From Bacteroides intestinalis (lineage in GTDB: Bacteria; Bacteroidota; Bacteroidia; Bacteroidales; Bacteroidaceae), in contig NZ_QRZF01000028.1 of NCBI RefSeq assembly GCF_003464595.1, positions 1 through 64,000 on the forward strand: a stretch of DNA of 64,000 nt, written 5' to 3'. A model generated the notes under the pieces. The model saw nothing but the letters and a program-made list of their open reading frames with translations, was not told the DNA's origin and made no database searches. Positions 52,052-61,833 of the stretch are shown in pieces (the first letter of the stretch is position 1; every line of letters begins with the position of its first letter). Made by a program: the position numbers and the translations under genes.

Positions 52052-52513
52052 ATGGAACAGCGATTTATACTTCGTTTGGCTGAAATTGATGATATTCCGT
52101 CAATTATGGAGATAGAACAAATTTGTTTTGATAAAGATAGTTTTTCAAAACGTCAGTTTGTTTATCTTATTTCTCAAGCAAAAGGATACTTTTGTGTAGC
52201 AGAATATCAGCAAAGGGTGGGGGGCTATTTTAGTGTGTTGATAAATCAACGTGCTTGTAGTCTACGTATCTATTCGATAGCTGTTCATCCTGATTTTCGT
52301 GGCAAGAAAGTGGGGCAATTACTAATAGATCAGATAGCTGTTATTGCCCAAAAACAAGGCTTAAAGAGAATTACTTTGGAGGTGAATGTTTCTAATTCCC
52401 CGGCTATTCATTTATATGAAAAAAATGGTTTTAAATGTACTTCCATAAAAGAGAACTATTATCATAACGGGACTTCTGCATATTATATGCAGAGGCCCAC
52501 TATAGTTGAATAG
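52052..52513 (+). CDS. GNAT-family N-acetyltransferase (RimI-like)
   Basis: 153 residues from ATG 52052. IRL-like start (FILRLAEIDDIPSIMEIEQICF), IYSIAVHPDFRGKKVGQLLIDQI (acetyl-CoA loop) and ITLEVNVSNSPAIHLYEKNGFK (RimI-like motif B). A longer upstream frame would overlap the RimK-like gene, so the short start is used. Co-transcribed with the ATP-grasp ligase; it may acetylate the ligase product or its protein target. A hairpin terminator follows. Confidence 0.9.
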   Translation: MEQRFILRLAEIDDIPSIMEIEQICFDKDSFSKRQFVYLISQAKGYFCVAEYQQRVGGYFSVLINQRACSLRIYSIAVHPDFRGKKVGQLLIDQIAVIAQKQGLKRITLEVNVSNSPAIHLYEKNGFKCTSIKENYYHNGTSAYYMQRPTIVE

Positions 52514-52541
52514 ATATTCTTCTCTGGAAATCCGGTATCAG

Positions 52542-52611
52542 AAACAGGAATTAATAAACAAACAGAGAGGCTGATTGCCCCTCTGCTTTACAATATTCTT
52601 AATTCCTGTTT
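52542..52611 (+). terminator. Terminator after the RimK/GNAT pair
   Basis: Nested stem: AAACAGGAATTAA (52542-52554) pairs with TTAATTCCTGTTT (52599-52611), enclosing an inner CAGAG-A-GG / CC-C-CTCTG hairpin. Confidence 0.7.
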
Positions 52612-52710
52612 AAAAATATAGTGTAATACTCTCTTTTCTTTGTCAAATTGTTAACAAGATCGATAGAATTATTAAACCTTGTTGTAAAATGTCCTGTAAA
52701 GGCTCTGAAA

Positions 52711-52741
52711 TTTGGAGAAATCAAGAAAAGCCGTATCTTTG
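52711..52741 (+). promoter_or_regulatory. Consensus promoter of a small RNA gene
   Basis: TTTG (52711-52714), exactly 19 nt, TATCTTTG (52734-52741). This is a perfect Bacteroides promoter with no protein-coding gene downstream on its strand. Confidence 0.85.
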
Positions 52742-52746
52742 CAATG

Positions 52747-52813
52747 TGTTTTTCATAGTATTAGATTTAAGGTTAACAAAAGATTGGCTGTCTGGGATAG
52801 ATAGCCTTTTTTT
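52747..52813 (+). ncRNA. Predicted small RNA, about 67 nt
   Basis: It starts about 6 nt after the perfect promoter at 52711-52741 and ends at a textbook terminator: GGCTGTC (52786-52792) pairs with GATAGCC (52800-52806), then T7. The 40-nt body is AT-rich and unstructured (includes TTAGATTTAAGGTTAACA) and has no ORF. The sequence looks familiar as one of a set of similar short Bacteroides transcripts, but I cannot name an Rfam family. It is convergent with the DyP gene, whose stop is 28 bp away. Confidence 0.75.
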
Positions 52814-52840
52814 ATGTTTGCCCAGCATGGGGGCGAACTG

Positions 52841-53785
52841 CTAATCTTCTCCAAGTAGATCGTAAGACGGTGCAAAGAACAGGGTCCCGGTAACCGCAGT
52901 ACTAAAATCAAGCAAGCGGTCGGTGTTGCCTACAGGATTCCCGATAAACATACTTTCCAACATCTGGCGCGTAGTACTGAATGTACTTGCATATCCAATG
53001 AAATAAGTACCGTATTCTCCTTTTGAAGTATTGGCAAATGGCATATTGGCACGTACTATTTTTAAATCATCTCCAATATTTGTTACAGCATTATGTGCAT
53101 TTGCAGGCTTTTCTTCATCCGACAATTCCACATCATTGAACTTTCTTCGTCCTATCACCTTTTCCTGCTCTTCTACCGGAAGCGCATTCCAGGCATTCAT
53201 ATCGTGAATATACTTCTGTACAAATACATAACTTCCACCCGCAAAATCCGGATCTTCTTCACCAACTACGGCAAAATGATAAGGATTCTCGTCTACGGCT
53301 GGAGATTCTGTTCCATCTACGAAGCCAATGATTGCTTTACCATCCATATATCTGAAACCGTGAGTTTCATCAATAGCTTCGACAGCCCCCTTCAGTTTTT
53401 CGTCGATGATAGAAGCAAATTCGTAACATAGCCCCATTTGCCGTGCCCGGATATGAAACAGTATATCACCGGGAGTGGATACAGCTGTATATTTACTTCC
53501 CCTTATTTCTTTGAAAGTTTCCAATTCTTTGGGTTTCCCCCTGCCAGGGAAAATACGATCCCATACATTAGCACTGAAACTTATCGTGCTACTGAACTGT
53601 GCATCGGGAAAGCGATTACGCATACTACGTATTAACGCTGAGAAATTGGCACATACATCTTTTACTTTGTCGACGGCATCAGGAGATTGATTTAATCCGT
53701 AAACGATGAAAATGGCATTTTCACCTTGTCTTTCGGTTACATCCTGTGGGGTGTTTCCTGCGAATGGATTTTGATGTGAATTCAT
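52841..53785 (-). CDS. DyP-type heme peroxidase
   Basis: A 314-residue dye-decolourising peroxidase. AIIGFVDGTESP carries the family GxxDG motif with the catalytic Asp, NAHNAVT provides the proximal heme His, and IVRANMPFANTSKGEYGTYFIGYA the distal Arg region. There is no Tat signal, so it is probably cytoplasmic or encapsulated. Start MNSHQNPF (53785) has AAAGGAAAAAG upstream; ATG 53800 is an alternative. A TATTTTTG box lies at 53856-53849. Confidence 0.94.
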   Translation of the reverse strand: MNSHQNPFAGNTPQDVTERQGENAIFIVYGLNQSPDAVDKVKDVCANFSALIRSMRNRFPDAQFSSTISFSANVWDRIFPGRGKPKELETFKEIRGSKYTAVSTPGDILFHIRARQMGLCYEFASIIDEKLKGAVEAIDETHGFRYMDGKAIIGFVDGTESPAVDENPYHFAVVGEEDPDFAGGSYVFVQKYIHDMNAWNALPVEEQEKVIGRRKFNDVELSDEEKPANAHNAVTNIGDDLKIVRANMPFANTSKGEYGTYFIGYASTFSTTRQMLESMFIGNPVGNTDRLLDFSTAVTGTLFFAPSYDLLGED

Positions 53786-55685
<1,900 letters not shown>

Positions 55686-55708
55686 AAAATAAAAGAAGGA
55701 AAGAGGCT

Positions 55709-55954
55709 ATGAAGAAGTTGTATTTGAACATAGTGTCTCCTGAAAAGGAAATTTATAATGGAGAAGTGGAAAGTGTAACGCTACCTGGTACGATAGGAAC
55801 GTTTACCATCCTTCCGCAACATGCACCCATTGTGTCTTCGCTTCGTGAAGGTAAGGTGATGTATGTACCGACAGAAGGAGAAGAACAGACTCTTGACATA
55901 GAGGGTGGTTTCATTGAGTTAAGTGGTGGAGTGGTTTCTGCCTGCGTAGACTGA
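55709..55954 (+). CDS. atpC: F-type ATP synthase epsilon subunit, short form
   Basis: An 81-residue protein comprising only the beta-sandwich domain (LYLNIVSPEKEIYNGEVESVTLPGTIGTFTILPQHAPIVSSL). The usual C-terminal pair of helices, which inhibits ATP hydrolysis in other bacteria, is absent; the stop is clean and short forms are known in Bacteroidetes. It lies 23 bp after atpD. Confidence 0.95.
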   Translation: MKKLYLNIVSPEKEIYNGEVESVTLPGTIGTFTILPQHAPIVSSLREGKVMYVPTEGEEQTLDIEGGFIELSGGVVSACVD

Positions 55955-56004
55955 CAATAGTCTTTTCATCCTTAATTCTTTCATTCTTAATTTTAAATAA
56001 TACT

Positions 56005-56430
56005 ATGAGTATCAGCTTGACAAAGCGCAATTTTTTATATCAGATCACCCTGTTGACATTAATAGCAGGATGGGTAGGCGCAGGGATTTTACATTATTTA
56101 TTGCCTGGACATTATTTTGGAGGATATCCTTTCATTCCGGTATATTTCTTCTTGTTCGGGCTTTTTGAAATATCTATGTTTGATGCTTGCCGTAAGCATG
56201 CCCCGCAAAAGATGTTGCTGCTTTACATGGCGATGAAGGTGATGAAGATGTTGCTCTCTGTGATACTCTTGGTGGTGTACTGCTTTGCAGTGCGGGAAGA
56301 AGCTAAGTTATTCCTGCTGACATTCATCCTTTACTATATAGTCTATCTGATATATGAGACTTGGTTCTTTTTTACTTATGAAGTAGGAAAGAAACAGAAA
56401 AAAGAAAAGAAAAATGAAACAAATGCATAA
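56005..56430 (+). CDS. AtpI-like membrane protein of the ATP synthase operon
   Basis: 141 residues with four hydrophobic segments and a very basic C-terminal tail (VGKKQKKEKKNETNA). Its position before atpB is that of AtpI/AtpR-type assembly or Mg-transport proteins, but sequence similarity to E. coli AtpI is not obvious. Its end overlaps atpB by 17 bp. Confidence 0.75.
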   Translation: MSISLTKRNFLYQITLLTLIAGWVGAGILHYLLPGHYFGGYPFIPVYFFLFGLFEISMFDACRKHAPQKMLLLYMAMKVMKMLLSVILLVVYCFAVREEAKLFLLTFILYYIVYLIYETWFFFTYEVGKKQKKEKKNETNA

Positions 56431-57565
56431 TCTATTGACCGGAATATTCCTGATGCTGGGAATGCTGCTTACTACCTTGCCTGTTATGGCACAGGGGATT
56501 GAAGCGGAACTTGACAGCGTAGCCAAACGGGATGATGTCACTTCTACCGAACAGAAAGAAAACACGGTGGATGTGAAAGAGATCGTCTTCGGGCACATTG
56601 GCGATGCTTACGAGTGGCATATTACCACATGGGGAAAAACGCACGTCACTATCCCATTACCTATTATTGTATATAGCTCGCAGACTGGTTGGCACACTTT
56701 CCTCTCTTCACGATTGGAAGAAAATGGAGGATCCTATGAAGGATTCTTTATAGCTCCGGCAGGTAGCAGGTACGAAGGTAAGTTGGTTGAGCATGATGCA
56801 GCCGGAAACGAAATACGTCCCTGGGATATTTCTATTACAAAAGTGACACTGTCACTGTTGATTAACAGCGTATTGCTACTTGTCATTATTCTGGCCGTTG
56901 CCCAGTGGTATCGCAAACATCCGCAAGGTAGTGCGGCTCCGGGCGGCTTCATCGGATTTATGGAGATGTTTATAATGATGGTGAACGACGATATCATTAA
57001 GAGTTGTGTAGGGCCGAAGTATCGGAAGTTTGCTCCTTACCTGCTGACAGCGTTCTTCTTCATCTTTATAAATAATATCATGGGGTTGATTCCCATTTTC
57101 CCGGGTGGAGCTAATGTGACGGGTAATATTGCTATTACGATGGTTCTGGCACTTTTTACATTTGTTGCCGTCAACCTGTTCGGAACGAAAACCTATTGGA
57201 AAGATATTTTTTGGCCGGATGTGCCTTGGTGGCTGAAGGTTCCTGTACCGATGATGCCATTTATTGAATTCTTCGGTATCTTCACCAAACCATTTGCCTT
57301 AATGATTCGTCTTTTTGCCAATATGTTGGCTGGACACATGGCAATGTTGGTGTTAACATGTCTGATCTTTATTTCCGCCAGTATGGGACCTGCGCTTAAC
57401 GGTACGCTTACCGTGGCCTCTGTGCTGTTCAACATCTTTATGAATGCGTTGGAGTTACTGGTAGCATTTATCCAGGCATATGTATTCACTATGTTGTCTG
57501 CCGTATTTATCGGATTGGCTCAGGAAGAACATAAAGAAGTTAAAGTGAAAGAAAACAACAATTAA
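56414..57565 (+). CDS. atpB: F-type ATP synthase subunit a, with N-terminal extension
   Basis: A 383-residue Fo subunit. The essential arginine is in FALMIRLFANMLAGHMAML, and the last helices (ALELLVAFIQAYVFTMLSAVFI) form the proton half-channels. Unlike the E. coli protein it begins with a signal-peptide-like segment (LLTGIFLMLGMLLTTLPVMAQ) and about 110 extra periplasmic residues before the first conserved helix. Start may be 56414 or 56423. Confidence 0.95.
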   Translation: MKQMHNLLTGIFLMLGMLLTTLPVMAQGIEAELDSVAKRDDVTSTEQKENTVDVKEIVFGHIGDAYEWHITTWGKTHVTIPLPIIVYSSQTGWHTFLSSRLEENGGSYEGFFIAPAGSRYEGKLVEHDAAGNEIRPWDISITKVTLSLLINSVLLLVIILAVAQWYRKHPQGSAAPGGFIGFMEMFIMMVNDDIIKSCVGPKYRKFAPYLLTAFFFIFINNIMGLIPIFPGGANVTGNIAITMVLALFTFVAVNLFGTKTYWKDIFWPDVPWWLKVPVPMMPFIEFFGIFTKPFALMIRLFANMLAGHMAMLVLTCLIFISASMGPALNGTLTVASVLFNIFMNALELLVAFIQAYVFTMLSAVFIGLAQEEHKEVKVKENNN

Positions 57566-57580
57566 TAATAAACCATTTAA

Positions 57581-57850
<270 letters not shown>

Positions 57851-57869
57851 TTAAAACGTAGATAAAATT

Positions 57870-58376
57870 ATGTCATTGTTATTACCCGATAGTGGTCTGC
57901 TGTTCTGGATGCTTTTGTCGTTCGGCGTGGTGTTCGTGGTGTTGGCGAAGTATGGCTTTCCTGTCATTACCAAAATGGTAGAAGGTCGCAGAACCTACAT
58001 TGACCAATCGCTGGAAGTGGCAAAAGAAGCTAATGCGCAACTTCAAAGGCTGAAAGCTGAGAGTGAAGCATTGGTTGCTGCTGCCAATAAGGAGCAAGGA
58101 CGCATTCTGCGGGAGGCGATGCACGAGCGTGACAAGATTATCGTCGAAGCACGCAAGCAGGCGGAAGTCGCTGCGCAGAAAGAGCTGGACGATGTGAAGA
58201 AGCAGATACAGCAAGAAAAAGAAGAGGCAATACGTGATATTCGTCGACAGGTTGCCGTGCTTTCTGTAGATATTGCGGAGAAAGTAATTCGTAAGAATCT
58301 GGATGAAGAGCATGAACAGATGGAGATGATAGACCGGATGCTGGACGAAGTACTGGCAGCCTCAAGAAGCAATTAA
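57870..58376 (+). CDS. atpF: F-type ATP synthase subunit b
   Basis: 168 residues. One N-terminal membrane helix ([20 protein letters not shown]) is followed by a long charged helix rich in Ala, Lys and Glu that forms the peripheral stalk. [21 protein letters not shown] is the conserved start of the stalk. Single b type gene, 20 bp after atpE. Confidence 0.96.
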   Translation: MSLLLPDSGLLFWMLLSFGVVFVVLAKYGFPVITKMVEGRRTYIDQSLEVAKEANAQLQRLKAESEALVAAANKEQGRILREAMHERDKIIVEARKQAEVAAQKELDDVKKQIQQEKEEAIRDIRRQVAVLSVDIAEKVIRKNLDEEHEQMEMIDRMLDEVLAASRSN

Positions 58377-58400
58377 GTAGCGATAAAGCGATTGGCGATG

Positions 58401-58439
58401 AGTGATTAGCGCAATGCTGATTATGAGTCGCTAATCACT
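58401..58439. repeat. Inverted repeat in the atpF-atpH gap
   Basis: AGTGATTAGCG (58401-58411) and CGCTAATCACT (58429-58439), 11-bp perfect arms, 17-nt loop. It occupies most of the 77-bp gap. Comparable TAGTGATTA- and CGTAAAT-type arms recur in the next two gaps. Confidence 0.75.
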
Positions 58440-58453
58440 AATAATTAAAGGAA

Positions 58454-59014
58454 ATGGATATAGGAATTGTTTCGATGCGATATGCCAAAGCGTTGATAGA
58501 ATACGTGAAAGGTACGGGGGCTGAAGACTGCGTATACCATGAATTGCGTATGCTGGAACGGAGCTTCCGTAAGCATCCTGATTTACGGGAAGCGTTGGAT
58601 AACCCTATTTTGAAGATTAAGGAGAAATTTGCTCTGATTTGTACTGCTGCCGTGGGCAATGGAGAAGTGAGCCGGGAGTTCTCCCGTTTCATAACACTTG
58701 TGTTGAAAAATCGTCGGGAATACTATTTGCAGTACATCTGTCTGACTTATCTTGATCTATACAGGAAATTGAAGCATATCGGCGTAGGAAAGCTGATTAC
58801 AGCTGTACCTGTGAGCCGGGACGTTTGGGAACGCATTCGAGATAGTGCTTCTACTTTGCTACATGCACAGATGGAGTTACAAACTGAAGTTGATCCTTCG
58901 ATAGAAGGGGGCTTCATCTTTGATATCAACGATTTCCGACTGGATGCCAGCATCGCCACGCAACTAAAGAGAGTGAAACAACAGTTCATTGATAAGAACA
59001 GAAGAATCGTATGA
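58454..59014 (+). CDS. atpH: F-type ATP synthase delta subunit
   Basis: 186 residues joining the peripheral stalk to F1. The helical N-terminal domain (VSMRYAKALIEYVKGTG) and C-terminal part (QTEVDPSIEGGFIFDINDFRLDASIATQLKRVKQQF) carry the family's conserved GG and D-x-S blocks. Confidence 0.95.
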   Translation: MDIGIVSMRYAKALIEYVKGTGAEDCVYHELRMLERSFRKHPDLREALDNPILKIKEKFALICTAAVGNGEVSREFSRFITLVLKNRREYYLQYICLTYLDLYRKLKHIGVGKLITAVPVSRDVWERIRDSASTLLHAQMELQTEVDPSIEGGFIFDINDFRLDASIATQLKRVKQQFIDKNRRIV

Positions 59015-59108
59015 TTTACGATTAGAGCTACTCTACATTGTAAGTAGTGGATCGGACTTAAGGAAATTTCAATCGTAAATCGTAAATAACTAAATCGTAA
59101 ATAGAATC

Positions 59109-60695
59109 ATGTCTGAAAATATAAAAGTAAGCGAAGTCTCCGATATTCTCCGTCACCAGTTAGAGGGAATCGATACCCGTGTGCAGTTGGATGAAATCGG
59201 TACGGTGCTGCAAGTCAGTGACGGTGTGGCACGTATCTATGGGCTGCGCAATGCCGAAGCAAACGAACTGTTGGAGTTCGATAACGGTATCAAGGCGATT
59301 GTGATGAATCTGGAGGAGGACAACGTAGGTGCTGTTTTGCTGGGCCCTACAGATAAAATAAAAGAAGGCTACGTCGTAAAGCGTACCAAGCGAATCGCTT
59401 CCATTATGGTGGGAGAGGGTATGCTGGGGCGTGTTATAGATCCGCTGGGAGCACCACTGGACGGTAAAGGACTCATTGGTGGAGAGCTATGTGAGATGCC
59501 TTTGGAACGTAAAGCGCCGGGTGTTATCTTTCGTCAGCCTGTAAATCAGCCGTTGCAAACCGGATTGAAAGCCGTGGATGCCATGATACCTATCGGTCGC
59601 GGACAACGTGAGTTGATCATCGGTGACCGTCAGACTGGAAAGACGGCTATTGCTATTGACACAATTATTAATCAGCGCGCCAATTATGAGGCAGGAGATC
59701 CGGTATATTGTATTTATGTAGCTATAGGCCAGAAAGGTTCGACTGTAGCTACTATCGTGAATACCTTGCGTGAGAATGGTGCAATGGATTATACGATTGT
59801 TGTTGCTGCTACGGCAGGTGATCCGGCTGCGTTGCAGTATTATGCTCCGTTTGCAGGTGCTGCCATTGGTGAATACTTCCGTGATACCGGTCGCCATGCA
59901 TTGGTAGTTTACGATGACCTTTCTAAGCAGGCTGTAGCTTATCGTGAAGTATCACTGATTTTACGCCGTCCATCAGGACGTGAAGCGTATCCGGGTGATA
60001 TCTTCTATCTGCACTCCCGTTTGCTGGAGCGTGCAGCACGTATTATTAATCAGGAAGAAGTGGCACGTGAAATGAATGATTTGCCGGAAAGCTTGAAAGG
60101 TAAAGTGAAGGGTGGCGGATCACTGACTGCATTGCCTATCATCGAAACGCAGGCAGGAGACGTATCTGCCTATATTCCGACGAATGTGATTTCTATCACT
60201 GATGGACAGATATTCCTTGATACTGACTTGTTTAACCAAGGTAACCGTCCGGCTATTAACGTAGGTATTTCTGTGAGTCGTGTGGGTGGTAATGCGCAGA
60301 TTAAGGCGATGAAGAAAGTGGCCGGTACATTAAAGATAGACCAGGCGCAATATCGTGAACTGGAAGCATTTACAAAGTTCAGTGGCGATATGGACCCTGT
60401 TACAGCACTGACCATTGACAAGGGACAAAAGAATACCCGTTTGTTGGTTCAACCGCAATATAGTCCGATGCCGGTAGAGAAGCAGATTGCCATTCTTTAT
60501 TGTGGTACTCATGGACTGTTGCGTAATGTTCCGTTAGATAAGGTGACTGATTTTGAACGTAGTTTTCTGGAAACACTTGAAATGAATCATCGTGCGGATG
60601 TACTCGATGTATTGAAGAGTGGCGTCATTGATGATGATGTTTGCAAGAAGATAGAGGAGACTGCGGATCTCATGTCGAAACAATATTTGGATTAG
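59109..60695 (+). CDS. atpA: F-type ATP synthase alpha subunit
   Basis: A 528-residue nucleotide-binding regulatory subunit of F1. GDRQTGKT (Walker A), [50 protein letters not shown] and the arginine-finger region ([12 protein letters not shown]) are intact. The 94-bp gap upstream holds GATTTACGATT / AATCGTAAATC inverted arms. Confidence 0.98.
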   Translation: MSENIKVSEVSDILRHQLEGIDTRVQLDEIGTVLQVSDGVARIYGLRNAEANELLEFDNGIKAIVMNLEEDNVGAVLLGPTDKIKEGYVVKRTKRIASIMVGEGMLGRVIDPLGAPLDGKGLIGGELCEMPLERKAPGVIFRQPVNQPLQTGLKAVDAMIPIGRGQRELIIGDRQTGKTAIAIDTIINQRANYEAGDPVYCIYVAIGQKGSTVATIVNTLRENGAMDYTIVVAATAGDPAALQYYAPFAGAAIGEYFRDTGRHALVVYDDLSKQAVAYREVSLILRRPSGREAYPGDIFYLHSRLLERAARIINQEEVAREMNDLPESLKGKVKGGGSLTALPIIETQAGDVSAYIPTNVISITDGQIFLDTDLFNQGNRPAINVGISVSRVGGNAQIKAMKKVAGTLKIDQAQYRELEAFTKFSGDMDPVTALTIDKGQKNTRLLVQPQYSPMPVEKQIAILYCGTHGLLRNVPLDKVTDFERSFLETLEMNHRADVLDVLKSGVIDDDVCKKIEETADLMSKQYLD

Positions 60696-60779
60696 TGATT
60701 TAGGCTTAGTGATAAGAGACAAATATGACATTCGTCACTTATCACTAATCATTAATCACTTACCACTAAAAAAGATGCT

Positions 60780-61667
60780 ATGGGTTCTTTAAAAGAAGTA
60801 AAAAACAGAATAAACTCCGTCAAGAGTACGCGTCAGATTACATCGGCGATGAAGATGGTGGCATCCGCAAAGTTGCACAAAGCACAATCGCGGATTGAGA
60901 ATATGTTGCCTTATCAACAGAAACTGAATGAGATTCTGACGAACTTCTTGTCTACAGATGCCACGTTCGAGTCGCCTTATACCGAAGTGCGACCTGTGAC
61001 ACGGGTAGCGGTAGTGGTTTTTTCGTCTAATAGTTCGCTATGCGGTGCATTTAATGCAAATGTAGTAAAGATGCTTGGAGAAACGCTGGCAGAATATAAA
61101 TCACTTGGTAAGGAAAACATTCTGATATATCCTATAGGGAAGAAAGTGGAACAAGCTACCAAGAAATTGGGCTATACACCGCAAGGAAGCTATCAAACGA
61201 TGGCCGAGAAACCATCCTATGTGCAAGCATATGAACTTGCAGGATTATTGATGCAAGAGTTTGTAGAAAAACAAATCGACCGTGTAGAGCTGATCTATCA
61301 TCACTTCAAGTCGATGGGGTCACAGATACTAACGCGTGAGGAATATCTTCCTATTGATTTGAGTAAGGTGGAAGCAACTGCTGCAACAGAAGGATCGGGA
61401 AAACGCGGTTTTCAAAATGATTATATAGTGGAGCCATCTGTCGGGCAACTGATTGCAGATTTGTTACCAAAGGTGTTGAGCCAGAAACTTTTTACCGTAC
61501 TTCAAGATTCCAATGCCTCTGAACATGCTGCCCGCACACTTGCCATGCAGACTGCAACAGATAATGCGAATGAACTGATACAAGATTTGACGAAGCAATA
61601 TAATAAGAGCAGACAGCAAGCGATTACAAACGAATTATTGGATATAATTGCGGGAAGTCTGAAGTAA
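60780..61667 (+). CDS. atpG: F-type ATP synthase gamma subunit
   Basis: The 295-residue central rotor shaft. N-terminal coiled coil begins SLKEVKNRINSVKSTRQITSAMKMVASAKL and the C-terminal helix AARTLAMQTATDNANELIQDLTKQYNKSRQQAITNEL closes it, both strongly conserved. Last gene of the operon, followed by a large hairpin terminator. Confidence 0.97.
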   Translation: MGSLKEVKNRINSVKSTRQITSAMKMVASAKLHKAQSRIENMLPYQQKLNEILTNFLSTDATFESPYTEVRPVTRVAVVVFSSNSSLCGAFNANVVKMLGETLAEYKSLGKENILIYPIGKKVEQATKKLGYTPQGSYQTMAEKPSYVQAYELAGLLMQEFVEKQIDRVELIYHHFKSMGSQILTREEYLPIDLSKVEATAATEGSGKRGFQNDYIVEPSVGQLIADLLPKVLSQKLFTVLQDSNASEHAARTLAMQTATDNANELIQDLTKQYNKSRQQAITNELLDIIAGSLK

Positions 61668-61670
61668 ATA

Positions 61671-61746
61671 AGCTACAAGCTACGAGTGGCTGCGCTATAT
61701 TCCGAAAGGTACTTGTAGCTTGTAGCTCGTAACTTGTAGCTTTTTT
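61671..61746 (+). terminator. Terminator of the ATP synthase operon
   Basis: AGCTACAAGCTACGAGT (from 61671) pairs with ACTTGTAGCTTGTAGCT (61710-61726) with one G-T pair. A further ACTTGTAGCT copy then leads into T7, so alternative stems are possible. Confidence 0.8.
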
Positions 61747-61833
61747 CATTTTCATGTAAAAAGATGTGCCGATGGGAGCTTTTCCTCTTTTATTTATGTT
61801 ACCTTTACACCTCCAAACAACATTTATGAAATA

